A stretch of 64,000 nucleotides of DNA, taken from NCBI GenBank assembly GCA_031256825.1, contig JAIRPV010000015.1, positions 101,618 through 165,617 on the forward strand, written 5' to 3'. Shown piece after piece: positions 37,144-46,399 of the stretch. Within the stretch, counting starts at the first letter, position 1. Each line of letters opens with the position of its first letter. A program made the position numbers and the translations under genes. This stretch comes from Oscillospiraceae bacterium. GTDB taxonomy: Bacteria > Bacillota > Clostridia > Oscillospirales > Acutalibacteraceae. The notes beneath the pieces are model-generated. The model worked only from the letters and a program-made list of their open reading frames with translations, did not search any database and was not told the origin of the DNA.

Positions 37144-37431
37144 GAAAAAATCCTCCTAAAATTATTTCTCAACCCGTCTATTATACCAAATTTCCCGAAA
37201 ATTGCAAGAGCAACAGCCAAACAATGACGGAAAACTTTCATAGTGAATTGCGGCTTTTTTTAGGCAAATTGACAGATAGGGGCGCTGCCGCAAGCGGCTG
37301 GCGTGCTTCAGGAGGGCGCGCGCAGCCGTTTTTGGCGAACCGGGCCGCGTTCAAATTTCCAGGGGAAACCAATTTTATGCCGCGGCATTTGTCTGCGGAC
37401 ATGATTTTCGCGGCGCCCCGCGCATTTCTCC

Positions 37432-37460
37432 TTGACTTTTTCCCCGAGAAAGGATACAAT
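37432..37460 (+). promoter_or_regulatory. Promoter for inorganic pyrophosphatase
   Basis: TTGACT-17 nt-TACAAT. Confidence 0.8.
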
Positions 37461-37490
37461 AGAGACAGAAACCATGCACAGGAGGGCGCT

Positions 37491-38036
37491 ATGAATATCT
37501 GGCACGACATCAACCCCGCCCGCATCCGGCCGGAAAGCTTTTATGCGGTCATTGAAATCACCAAGGGCAGCAAGAACAAGTATGAGCTGGACAAAGAAAC
37601 CGGCATGCTCCGGCTGGATCGCATCCTTTATACATCCACGCATTACCCTGCCAACTATGGCTTTATCCCCCGCACCTACGCCGAAGACGGCGATCCGCTT
37701 GATGTGCTGGTGCTGTGCTCCGAACCCATTATTCCTTATTCCCTTGTGCGCTGCCATCCCATTGGCGTGCTTTCGATGCGCGACGACGGCTTTGTAGATC
37801 ACAAGATCATCGCCGTGCCCCAATACGACCCTGTTTACAACAGCTACGACACCATTGACGGGCTGCCCAAGCATATCTCCGACGAGATGACGCATTTTTT
37901 CACCGTCTATAAGACGCTGGAGGGGAAAGTGACCGCCATGGACTCCGTTTCGGGCAAAGAGGAGGCGCTGCGCATCATTGGGCACGACATGGAGGCCTAT
38001 CTGGAAAAGCAGCGCAACGGCGATTTTTTCCGATAA
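37491..38036 (+). CDS. ppa: Inorganic pyrophosphatase (family I)
   Basis: FYAVIEITKGSKNKYELDKETGMLRLDRILYTSTHYPANYGFIPRTYAEDGDPLDVLVLC. Confidence 0.97.
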   Translation: MNIWHDINPARIRPESFYAVIEITKGSKNKYELDKETGMLRLDRILYTSTHYPANYGFIPRTYAEDGDPLDVLVLCSEPIIPYSLVRCHPIGVLSMRDDGFVDHKIIAVPQYDPVYNSYDTIDGLPKHISDEMTHFFTVYKTLEGKVTAMDSVSGKEEALRIIGHDMEAYLEKQRNGDFFR

Positions 38037-38104
38037 CCCCTTGCGTTCTCCTGAAAAATCAGGTATAATAGAAGTGCATCCCAGAAAGAAAGGATTTTCC
38101 TTCC

Positions 38105-38521
38105 ATGAAACTGACCAATTGTATTGCGGCGGCACTGCTTTGCTTTGCCCTGCTGGCCGTGCCGGCTTATGCCGAAACCATGCCCGAAAGTACGCAAGAA
38201 TCCACTTCCGTTACGCTGCCGCAGAGCGACGGCCAAACCGCGCCGCCCCCGGGAACCAACACCACCGTAGCTTTCCAGCCGATTTCGGCCGATCTGGAAC
38301 CGACCGCAGACCCGGGGAGCACGGAAGTTACCCTCCCCCGCGAAGCGCTGCTGCGCGGGGCCGCCCCGCAAACCCCGCTGGATTATATCCAAACAAATTT
38401 TTTGTCCCTGGCGGCGCTGGCGCTGGGCGTGCTGGCTCTGCTGCTTTCTGTTGCCGCTATGGTGAAATCCGGCAAAAAACGAGGCCGCGGCGGCAGGAAA
38501 AACTACAACAATTACTTTTAA
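38105..38521 (+). CDS. Hypothetical secreted/membrane protein
   Basis: Signal peptide MKLTNCIAAALLCFALLAVPAYA, C-terminal TM; promoter TTGCGT-17-TATAAT upstream. Confidence 0.8.
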   Translation: MKLTNCIAAALLCFALLAVPAYAETMPESTQESTSVTLPQSDGQTAPPPGTNTTVAFQPISADLEPTADPGSTEVTLPREALLRGAAPQTPLDYIQTNFLSLAALALGVLALLLSVAAMVKSGKKRGRGGRKNYNNYF

Positions 38522-38530
38522 GAGGTACCT

Positions 38531-39445
38531 ATGACCCTCACATTCCCCCCGGAAGCATCCCAGACGGCTAAGCGCCTTGCCGCCATGATCGCGGCGGATA
38601 CGCTCCCCCACGCCATGCTGTTCACCGGCTCCGGCGCGCCGCAGCGCAAAGAGGCCGCCGTGGCGCTGGGCAGGGCGCAGATTTGCGAGGCGGCAGGGGA
38701 CGGCGGGCAGGGGACGGGAGACGAAGATTACGGCGGCGTATCGCTCTTCGGCGCCGCGCAACCCGCCCCGCGTGCCCTGCCCTGCGAAACTTGCCCCCAT
38801 TGCCGCAAGAGCGCGCAGGGGATTCACCCCGACATGAAACTGCTCGAGGGCGGCGGCGGCGCGCGCAGCTTTCATATCGACGCGGTGCGCGCCATGCGGC
38901 AGGACGCTTATATTCTGCCCAACGAGGCGCGCCGGAAAATCTATGTGCTGGTCAACGCGCAGACGATGACCGCCGAAGCGCAAAACGCCCTGCTCAAGCT
39001 GCTGGAGGAGCCGCCCGATTATGTGAGCATAATTCTCACAGCCCCCAACCCCAGGTTGTTGCTGCCCACTGTTGTTTCGCGCGCGGCTGAATTTTCGCTG
39101 GGCGAAGCGGTGGAATCCGCCGAGGATGCGCAGCGCGAAGCCACTGTGCGGCAAATTGCCCAAACCCTTGCCGCGGCGCTTTATGCGCCAAAAACGCCCT
39201 ATGCTCTATTGGAGGCCACGGCGCCGCTGGAAGGCGACAAGGATTTGCTGCGTGAAACCTTTCCGGCGCTTAAGCGCTGTCTGCACGGCATGGCCGTAAA
39301 AACCCCGGCGGCGGCCCCCCGCGCGCTGGCGCTCATCGACGGCCTGGCCGAACTCGAACTTGCGCTGGAGCGCAACGCGAACCTGAATTTGCTGCTGACG
39401 CGGCTGGCGTTGCTCGGCGTTGGGGCGCGGGACGCAGAGCGTTAA
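38531..39445 (+). CDS. holB: DNA polymerase III subunit delta'
   Basis: LPHAMLFTGSGAPQRKEAAVALGRA; CETCPHCRKSAQGIHPDM; NALLKLLEEPPDYVSIILTAPNPRLLLPTVVSRAAEF. Confidence 0.93.
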   Translation: MTLTFPPEASQTAKRLAAMIAADTLPHAMLFTGSGAPQRKEAAVALGRAQICEAAGDGGQGTGDEDYGGVSLFGAAQPAPRALPCETCPHCRKSAQGIHPDMKLLEGGGGARSFHIDAVRAMRQDAYILPNEARRKIYVLVNAQTMTAEAQNALLKLLEEPPDYVSIILTAPNPRLLLPTVVSRAAEFSLGEAVESAEDAQREATVRQIAQTLAAALYAPKTPYALLEATAPLEGDKDLLRETFPALKRCLHGMAVKTPAAAPRALALIDGLAELELALERNANLNLLLTRLALLGVGARDAER

Positions 39446-39495
39446 GGAGTTGCGCAAATCATTTGGCATTTTGTTATGTGAAGAAAGGAATTTTC

Positions 39496-40863
39496 ATGTC
39501 AACCATTATTGGCGTGCGCTTCCGCGAAGCGGGGCGCGTCTACTTTTTCGATCCTGGCAAGTATGAAGTGAAACTGGGCGACCGTGTGGTCGTTGAAACC
39601 GCGCGGGGCGTGGAATGCGGCATTGTGGCGCAGGAACCCACCGAGCTGCCCGACGAGCAGATCAAGCATCCGCTCAAGGAAATGCTGCGCTTGGCAACGC
39701 CCGAGGATCTGCGGCGCGTGGAAGGCAAAGCGGCAAAAGAAGCCGAGGCCTTCCGCATTGGCGAAGAAAAAATCCTCAAGCATGGGCTGGATATGAAGCT
39801 GGTCAACGTGGAGTACAACTTTGAGGGCACCAAAATTGTCTTTCATTTTACCGCGGATCAGCGCGTGGATTTTCGTGCGCTTGTGCGCGATTTGGCGGGC
39901 GTATTCCGCACGCGCATTGAACTGCGCCAGATTGGCGTGCGCGACGAAGCGAAGCTGTTGGGCGGCCTGGGTATTTGCGGGCGGCCCTTCTGTTGCTCCC
40001 AGTTTTTGGGCGATTTTCATCCGGTCTCCATCAAAATGGCCAAAGAGCAGGGGTTGTCGCTCAATCCAACGAAAATCAGCGGCACCTGCGGGCGGCTCAT
40101 GTGCTGCCTGAAATACGAGGAGGCGGCCTATGAAGACGCGCTGAAAACCATGCCGCGCCCCGGCAGTCTGATCGAAACCCCCGAAGGCCCCGGTATTGTG
40201 ACGGAAATCAATGCCGTGTCGCGCAATGTGAAAGTGCGGCTGAGCCATAACCAGGACGCACCGCCCATGACATTCTACTTTGACCCGGAAGAGGGCGCGC
40301 GCCGCCGCGTTGCCGCACCCCGCGCCGCGGCGGATATTGGCGCAAGGCTGAGCGGACCCCGCATGGATATGCTGCCCGAAACGCCGGACGACGCGCCCGC
40401 GCCGCACAAAGAGGAACCAAAACAGCAGCAAAAGCAGCGCCGCGACCGCAAAAAACAGAAACCGAAGCCGCCGCAGAGCCTACCCCAGCAAGCGGCCAAG
40501 CAGCCTCCGCAGCAGGCCAAACAGCCGCAGCAGAGCAAACAGTTGCCGCAAGCCAGGCAGCAGCCGCCGCAAAAGCAGCAAAGCCCTGTGGCGGATGCGC
40601 CGCAAACGGCCAGCGCCGCAGGGGGCGGAAAGAATTGGCGGGAGCGGCACGCGCCGCAAAAACAGCCGCAGCAACCGGCTTATCGGCAGCAGCGCGCGCC
40701 GCAGCACACCGCGCCGCCCGTTGCCGCGGTGCCGCGCTACAGCGAAATACCGGCGGGCCCGCGCCGCGCCCTTGCGCCAAAGCCCGCCGCCGAGCCAAAG
40801 CCGCAGAACCACCGCCGCCCCAGCCGGCCGAAAAAAGGCGGCGGCCCCCCGCAGCAGGGATAA
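39496..40863 (+). CDS. PSP1 domain protein (RicT/YaaT family) with long Gln/Pro/Lys-rich C-terminal tail
   Basis: GVRFREAGRVYFFDPG...GDRVVVETARGVECGIV; GGLGICGRPFCCSQFLGDFHPVSIKMAKEQGLSLNPTKISGTCGRLMCCLKYE. Confidence 0.95.
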   Translation: MSTIIGVRFREAGRVYFFDPGKYEVKLGDRVVVETARGVECGIVAQEPTELPDEQIKHPLKEMLRLATPEDLRRVEGKAAKEAEAFRIGEEKILKHGLDMKLVNVEYNFEGTKIVFHFTADQRVDFRALVRDLAGVFRTRIELRQIGVRDEAKLLGGLGICGRPFCCSQFLGDFHPVSIKMAKEQGLSLNPTKISGTCGRLMCCLKYEEAAYEDALKTMPRPGSLIETPEGPGIVTEINAVSRNVKVRLSHNQDAPPMTFYFDPEEGARRRVAAPRAAADIGARLSGPRMDMLPETPDDAPAPHKEEPKQQQKQRRDRKKQKPKPPQSLPQQAAKQPPQQAKQPQQSKQLPQARQQPPQKQQSPVADAPQTASAAGGGKNWRERHAPQKQPQQPAYRQQRAPQHTAPPVAAVPRYSEIPAGPRRALAPKPAAEPKPQNHRRPSRPKKGGGPPQQG

Positions 40864-40963
40864 GAACCGGACGCGCGCCGGTTCCTGAAATCCAGAAAAA
40901 GTGCTTGCATTTCGTTCGAAAATATGCTACAATGGGTGCATATTAAAAAAGGAGGAGCGAACC

Positions 40964-41131
40964 ATGGCGTATACGATTAACGACGACTGCATTTCCTGCG
41001 GCGCTTGCGAGGCGGAGTGCCCGGTATCGGCCATTTCGGCGGGCGACGACAAGTATGTGATCGACCCCGATACCTGCATCGACTGCGGCGCTTGCGCTGC
41101 CGTGTGCCCCGTTTCCGCGCCGAACCCCTGA
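40964..41131 (+). CDS. 2[4Fe-4S] ferredoxin
   Basis: CISCGACEAECPVSAI...CIDCGACAAVCPVSAP; promoter TTGCAT-17-TACAAT upstream. Confidence 0.97.
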   Translation: MAYTINDDCISCGACEAECPVSAISAGDDKYVIDPDTCIDCGACAAVCPVSAPNP

Positions 41132-41159
41132 GCGCTGGCGCATGCCCAACAAAACAAAC

Positions 41160-41185
41160 AAAGCCCCCCCTTTTTGGGGGGCTTT
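41160..41185 (+). terminator. Rho-independent terminator after ferredoxin
   Basis: AAAGCCCCCC-TTTTT-GGGGGGCTTT. Confidence 0.88.
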
Positions 41186-41274
41186 GGCTTAGCTCCCGTC
41201 AGGGCATTCTATCCAGGCGCTGGCTGCCCATGCAAAGCCGGATGGGATTTCTTTGGCGGGCGGGCAAAAATTGC

Positions 41275-41303
41275 TTGCATTTCCCCGCAAAAGGCTGTAT
41301 AAT
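41275..41303 (+). promoter_or_regulatory. Promoter for GtrA-PHP-nadA operon
   Basis: TTGCAT-17 nt-TATAAT. Confidence 0.78.
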
Positions 41304-41337
41304 AGAGGTATTCCGCTGTTGAAAGGAAGGTTGCCCT

Positions 41338-41832
41338 ATGAGCGAACCCGTGAAACTTACCGCGAAAGAAAACCTGATCCAGACACTGAAGTATTTTTGC
41401 TTTGCCGCCTCGGCAGGCGCGATCCAGCTTATCAGTTTCACCGTTTTGACCGAACTCAACATTTTCCACGATTCGTCGAACCCTTACGGACCCAGTTACT
41501 TCATTGCGCTGGTGCTTTCGGTGCTGTGGAACTTTACGTTCAACCGGAAGTTCACATTTAAATCAGCCACCAATATTCCCATTGCCATGCTGAAGGTCTT
41601 CGCTTACTACCTGGTCTTCACGCCCGCCTCCATCTGGTGGGGCAACGCGCTGACTTTCCGCTTTTCGCAGCACTGGATGCAGTATGTTGTTCTGGTGGGC
41701 ACCATGCTCGTCAACGGCGTAACCGAATTCCTGTATCAGCGGTTCTTCGTGTTCGGCAAAAGCATCAACACCAACGAAAGCGGGCAGAAAGAGGAGGAGC
41801 GCAAACGTGAGCAAACCGGCAAGGGTGTTTGA
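41338..41832 (+). CDS. GtrA-like family membrane protein
   Basis: Four hydrophobic segments; LKYFCFAASAGAIQLISFTVLTEL...LSVLWNFTFNRKFTFKS. Confidence 0.88.
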   Translation: MSEPVKLTAKENLIQTLKYFCFAASAGAIQLISFTVLTELNIFHDSSNPYGPSYFIALVLSVLWNFTFNRKFTFKSATNIPIAMLKVFAYYLVFTPASIWWGNALTFRFSQHWMQYVVLVGTMLVNGVTEFLYQRFFVFGKSINTNESGQKEEERKREQTGKGV

Positions 41833-42571
41833 CTGCCACATGCACTCGCACCATTCGCCCGACAGTCTTTGCCTGATGCGGGAGCTTTGCGAACAGGCGG
41901 CGGCCCGGGGCGCAGAACTGATCACCATCACGGATCACTGGGATTTTGACGTCACCTGCGAGGAATACTATAAGCCGCAGGCCTACTTTGACGATCTGGA
42001 GCGCACGCGCGAAGCGTTCGCGGGGAGGCTGACGGTTCTGGCGGGCGTGGAATTTTCTGAACCCCATCTGCACCAAGCCTTGCTGGAAGACGCCAACAGC
42101 ATGCCCTACGACTATATTTTGGGCAGCTTGCACTACTGGGGATTCCGGGGGATCTATGCGGACGACGCGATCTATGCCGGGCCGTGTTATGACGCTTATT
42201 GGCACGAGCTGCGGCGCATGGTGGCCTATGGCGGCTACGACGCTGTGGGCCATCTGGATTTGCCCTTTCGCTACCTGAAGGTGCTGGAATACGAAGAAGA
42301 CGTTGTGGACGAAATCTTTTCGCTCATGCAGATTACGGGGCTTGTGCCGGAAATCAACACATCCAGCCTGCGCCGGGGATTGAACGAAACCATGCCCAAC
42401 GAGGCGCTGCTGCGCCGCTATGCTGCCCGCGGCGGTAAATATGTGACACTGGGATCCGACGCGCACCACGCCGAAGACGTTTGCGCGGGTTTGCCCGAAG
42501 CTCGCGCCCTGGCCGATCGCCTGGGACTGAAGGCAACCTATTTTCAAAGGAGGAAACAGGTGATTCTATGA
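41807..42571 (+). CDS. PHP-domain (histidinol-phosphatase-like) phosphoesterase
   Basis: FDCHMHSHHSPDS, ITITDHWDF, LGSLHYWGFRG, TLGSDAHHAEDVC. Confidence 0.9.
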   Translation: MSKPARVFDCHMHSHHSPDSLCLMRELCEQAAARGAELITITDHWDFDVTCEEYYKPQAYFDDLERTREAFAGRLTVLAGVEFSEPHLHQALLEDANSMPYDYILGSLHYWGFRGIYADDAIYAGPCYDAYWHELRRMVAYGGYDAVGHLDLPFRYLKVLEYEEDVVDEIFSLMQITGLVPEINTSSLRRGLNETMPNEALLRRYAARGGKYVTLGSDAHHAEDVCAGLPEARALADRLGLKATYFQRRKQVIL

Positions 42572-43485
42572 CCATCGCGGAACTTCAGGCAGAAATCCTG
42601 CGGCTCAAGCGGGAAACGGACGCCTGTATCCTGGCCCACAGTTACCAGGCCAGGGAAATTATTGAGGTGGCCGACGTGGCGGGGGACTCGTTTGCGCTGA
42701 GCAAAGCCGCCGCGCAGCGGGCGGAAGCCCATGTGCTGCTTTGCGGCGTGCGCTTTATGGCCGAGGGGGTCAAGCTGCTGTCGCCAGAAAAACGCGTGAC
42801 GCTTGTCAACCCGCAGGCGGGCTGCCCCATGGCGGAGCAGATGGACAAGGCCGCGATCGAGGCGGTCAGGCAGCGTTTCCCGGAGTACACCGTTGTGGCC
42901 TATATCAACACAACGGCGGAACTCAAGACGGTTTGCGATGTATGCGTCACTTCTTCGAGCGCTGTGGAGATTGTAAAAAAATTACCTGGCAACAAAATTT
43001 TGTTTATTCCCGACTGCAACCTGGGGGCCTGGGTGCAGCGTATGGTTCCTGAAAAAGAGATCAAGTTGTTGCAGGGCGGCTGCCCCATACACGCCGCAGT
43101 CACCGTGGCCGAAACGAAGGCCGCCCGCGCCGCGCATCCGGAGGCCCTGCTTTTGGTTCATCCCGAATGCCAGCCTGCCGTTACGGCCCTGGCCGACTAT
43201 GTGGGTTCTACGGCGGGGATTATGCGGTACGCAAAGGCTTCGCCCGCGCGCGAATTCATCATTGGCACCGAGGGCAGCATTGCGGAGCACCTGCAATACG
43301 ATTGCCCTGAAAAGCGTTTTTATCCGCTGACAAAACATCTGGTGTGCCAGAACATGAAGCTGACCACGCTGCCGGAGGTGCTGCTGGCGTTGCAGGGGCA
43401 GGCCGGGGAAGAAATCCGGCTGGACGAAGAGACATTGCGCGCCGCGCGCCGCTGCCTGAACCGCATGGTGGAACTGGGAGGATAG
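42568..43485 (+). CDS. nadA: Quinolinate synthase
   Basis: ILAHSYQAREIIEVADVAGDSFALSKAA, CGVRFMAEGVKLLSPEKRV, ADQ-like CPMAEQ, FIPDCNLGAWV, HPECQPAV; ATGA overlap with PHP gene. Confidence 0.97.
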   Translation: MTIAELQAEILRLKRETDACILAHSYQAREIIEVADVAGDSFALSKAAAQRAEAHVLLCGVRFMAEGVKLLSPEKRVTLVNPQAGCPMAEQMDKAAIEAVRQRFPEYTVVAYINTTAELKTVCDVCVTSSSAVEIVKKLPGNKILFIPDCNLGAWVQRMVPEKEIKLLQGGCPIHAAVTVAETKAARAAHPEALLLVHPECQPAVTALADYVGSTAGIMRYAKASPAREFIIGTEGSIAEHLQYDCPEKRFYPLTKHLVCQNMKLTTLPEVLLALQGQAGEEIRLDEETLRAARRCLNRMVELGG

Positions 43486-43492
43486 CCTGGCA

Positions 43493-43527
43493 AAGCCCCC
43501 GCCGAAGAACGACGGGGGCCGCTTTTT
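43493..43527 (+). terminator. Rho-independent terminator after nadA
   Basis: GCCCCCG-loop-CGGGGGC then CGCTTTTTA. Confidence 0.82.
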
Positions 43528-43643
43528 ACGTCCCTGGCGGGGTTGTCCCCGCCCAAGCTATCTTATGCGGCGGATGGAGCGGGGGTGACGGCTTTTGGAA
43601 AAGAAAAAAGGCGCAGCCGCAACTGCGCCTCTGTATTGTGCCG

Positions 43644-44648
43644 TCAGGCCGCCTCCTGCACCGCCACGGCGCAGGCCACGGTGGCCCCCACCATGGGGTT
43701 GTTGCCCATGCCGATGAGGCCCATCATTTCCACATGCGCCGGGACGGAACTGGAACCCGCGAACTGCGCGTCGCCATGCATGCGGCCCAGGGAGTCGGTA
43801 AACCCGTAGCTGGCCGGGCCCGCGCCCATATTATCCGGGTGCAGCGTGCGGCCCGTGCCGCCGCCGCTGGCCACGCTGAAATAGGGCCTACCGTTTTCGA
43901 GCGCCCATTTTTTGTAGGTTCCCGCAACGAGATGCTGGAAGCGGGTGGGGTTGGTGCTGTTGCCGGTGATACTGACGTCCACCTGCTCTTGCTGCATGAT
44001 GGCCACGCCCTCGAGCACATCGTTTGCCCCGTAGCAGCGCACCTTCGCGCGCTCGCCCTGCGAATAGGCGGTTTCGCTGACCAGTTCGAGCTTGTCGGCA
44101 AAGAAATCATATTCGGTCTTCACATAGGTGAAGCCGTTGATGCGGCTGATAATCATCGCGGCGTCTTTGCCAAGGCCGTTGAGGATCACCTGGAGGGGCT
44201 GTTTGCGGACTTTATTGGCCGTTTTGGCAATGCCGATGGCCCCTTCGGCGGCGGCGAAGCTCTCGTGCCCGGCAAGGAAGGCGAAGCACTTTGTTTTTTC
44301 TTCCAGCAGCATGGCTCCCAGGTTGCCGTGGCCCAGGCCAACTTTGCGCTGCTCAGCCACAGAGCCTGGGATGGTAAACGCCTGCAGGCCCTTGCCAATG
44401 GCGGCGGCGGCCGCAGCGGCTTCCGTTATGCCTTCTTGCAGCGCAATGGCCACGCCAAGGGTATAGGCCCAGACCGCGTTTTCGAACGCGATGGGCTGCA
44501 CGCCCTTCACAATGGCCTCCACGTCAATCCCTTTGGAAAGGCACAAATCGCGCGCGGCTTCCAGATCCTTCAGGCCCGCTTCTTTCAGCGCGGCCTCTAT
44601 TTTCTCCATACGGCGCTCTTTGCCCTCGAATTGTACTTCGTTTGGCAT
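43644..44648 (-). CDS. GGGtGRT-type protein (Fe-S scaffold-associated family)
   Basis: Literal motif SVASGGGTGRTLHPDN; whole-protein look matches the family annotated as GGGtGRT protein. Confidence 0.9.
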   Translation of the reverse strand: MPNEVQFEGKERRMEKIEAALKEAGLKDLEAARDLCLSKGIDVEAIVKGVQPIAFENAVWAYTLGVAIALQEGITEAAAAAAAIGKGLQAFTIPGSVAEQRKVGLGHGNLGAMLLEEKTKCFAFLAGHESFAAAEGAIGIAKTANKVRKQPLQVILNGLGKDAAMIISRINGFTYVKTEYDFFADKLELVSETAYSQGERAKVRCYGANDVLEGVAIMQQEQVDVSITGNSTNPTRFQHLVAGTYKKWALENGRPYFSVASGGGTGRTLHPDNMGAGPASYGFTDSLGRMHGDAQFAGSSSVPAHVEMMGLIGMGNNPMVGATVACAVAVQEAA

Positions 44649-44686
44649 ACTATAACATCTCCTAACTATGATCTGAAAATCAGTTT

Positions 44687-45424
44687 TTATTTCGTTTGCG
44701 CGAACAGCCACTTGACCCAACCCGCATAAAACGGGGCCAATAGGATAATAGTATTATGGCCGCCGGCGGCAACCTCCGTAGCGGTCACGTCAAGCCCCTG
44801 CGCCTGCAACCTCCGAACGTCATCCGCGCTCCAGATGCCGCCGGCGCGCGGATAAGCGATGTGATGGGGAATAGAGCGCTCGTAGGAATCCGCGCTAACC
44901 GTGTCAAAATGCAGCGCGGCGGCATAGCGATCGGGGTAGGCAGCGGTCTGCGCTTCAATCGAACGCCCGCCCATGGAATAGCCAACGATATAAACGCGGT
45001 TCAAATCCACGTTGCCCTGCGCAGCCGCCCACTCAATTGCCCTGCCAGCAGCTTCCGTTTCGCCGTCGCTTTCCCAAGATGTGTCGTCTTCCACATGCGC
45101 CGCAAGAATGTGGCAGCGTTTTGCGCGCATGGCCATGGCCAGCTGAATCGGAATCATCTGAAACTTGCCCGCCCAGTCGTCGCTCTGCCAGCTCGGCAAC
45201 ATGCCGTGATAGTAGACGATCAGCGGCAGTTTTTCCTTCCCAAACGCAATCGCTTTGTGATAATCATAAACGCTTGTGCCATACAAGGGATCTGTCAGCG
45301 TCACGGTTTGCCAAAAGCAGGCAAGCCCTTTGGTGCTCACAAGGGGTTCTTCCGCGCTCGCGCCAAACGCGAACGTGCCGCACAGTAGCGCCGCCGAAAG
45401 GAGAACCGTCAAAACGCGTTTCAC
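44687..45424 (-). CDS. Secreted alpha/beta hydrolase (esterase-like)
   Basis: Signal peptide MKRVLTVLLSAALLCGTFAFGASA; nucleophile elbow VGYSMGG; C-terminal GGHN. Confidence 0.85.
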   Translation of the reverse strand: MKRVLTVLLSAALLCGTFAFGASAEEPLVSTKGLACFWQTVTLTDPLYGTSVYDYHKAIAFGKEKLPLIVYYHGMLPSWQSDDWAGKFQMIPIQLAMAMRAKRCHILAAHVEDDTSWESDGETEAAGRAIEWAAAQGNVDLNRVYIVGYSMGGRSIEAQTAAYPDRYAAALHFDTVSADSYERSIPHHIAYPRAGGIWSADDVRRLQAQGLDVTATEVAAGGHNTIILLAPFYAGWVKWLFAQTK

Positions 45425-45427
45425 AGC

Positions 45428-46120
45428 TCATTCCTCCCTGGGGTCAATATATTTCGCCGCCTCGGCGAAGCGGCCATAGCTGCCGGTGTTTTTGGCAAGC
45501 GCCGCCGCCGGATCGGTTCCGCGCCGGATGTCTTCCAGGAATTTGCCCAGGCGGATAAACTCGTAGCCAATGACCTGATCGTCCGCGTCGAGCGCCATGC
45601 GGGTCACATAGCCCTCGGCCATTTCCATAAAGCGCACGCCTTTGGCTTTTGTGGAATACATGGTGCCAACCTGCGAGCGCAGCCCCTTGCCCAAGTCTTC
45701 CATGCCGGCGCCGATGGGCAGGCCGTCTTCGCTGAAGGCGCTTTGCGTGCGGCCATAGGCGAATTGCTGGAAAATTTCGCGGGCGGCAACATTGATGGCA
45801 TCGCAGACCAGATCGGTATTGAGCATTTCGAGCAAAGTTTTGCCGGGGAGGATTTCGGCGGCCATGGCGGCGGAGTGGGTCATGCCGGAGCAGCCAACGG
45901 TTTCCACCAGGGCTTCTTCCACAATGCCGTCTTTGACGTTGAGCGTCAGCTTGCAGCAGCCCTGCTGCGGCGCGCACCAGCCCACCCCGTGGCTCAGTCC
46001 GCTGATGTCTTTGATTTCGTAGGCTTTCACCCAGCGGCCCTCTTCGGGGATGGGGGCCGGGCCGTGGCGCGGCCCTTTGGCTACCGCGCACATCTTCTCA
46101 ACTTCATGGGAATAGTTCAT
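45428..46120 (-). CDS. Iron-sulfur cluster assembly scaffold protein (IscU/NifU-like)
   Basis: LTLNVKDGIVEEALVETVGCSGMTHSAAMAAEILPGKTLLEML; minus-strand promoter TTGACG-17-TATACT upstream. Confidence 0.88.
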   Translation of the reverse strand: MNYSHEVEKMCAVAKGPRHGPAPIPEEGRWVKAYEIKDISGLSHGVGWCAPQQGCCKLTLNVKDGIVEEALVETVGCSGMTHSAAMAAEILPGKTLLEMLNTDLVCDAINVAAREIFQQFAYGRTQSAFSEDGLPIGAGMEDLGKGLRSQVGTMYSTKAKGVRFMEMAEGYVTRMALDADDQVIGYEFIRLGKFLEDIRRGTDPAAALAKNTGSYGRFAEAAKYIDPREE

Positions 46121-46331
46121 ATTGTTGCTCCTTCTTTGATATTTCGTTGCGTGAACCAAAAGATAGTATATCACATAAAGTGGATCACGTCAAGGTCTGA
46201 ATTGGGCTTTCGCGCCGGGAGGCGTCAGAAAGATTCGTCAGGAAAAACCAAAAATTACCAAAACAAAGAGTGCCGCAGGCTTTGTCACAGAATATGTACA
46301 AAATCAACACAAAAATTCACGTGATATTCAC

Positions 46332-46360
46332 TTGACATGTGCAGTTTCGTGTGCTAAAAT
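46332..46360 (+). promoter_or_regulatory. Promoter for acyltransferase gene
   Basis: TTGACA-17 nt-TAAAAT. Confidence 0.75.
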
Positions 46361-46399
46361 AAAGTCAATTGGCAACGTTTTGTAACCGGGAGGAATTCT

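Noticed and set aside
34489-37227. 436-aa and 420-aa plus-strand ORFs
   Set aside because: Shadows of ppdK on the opposite strand
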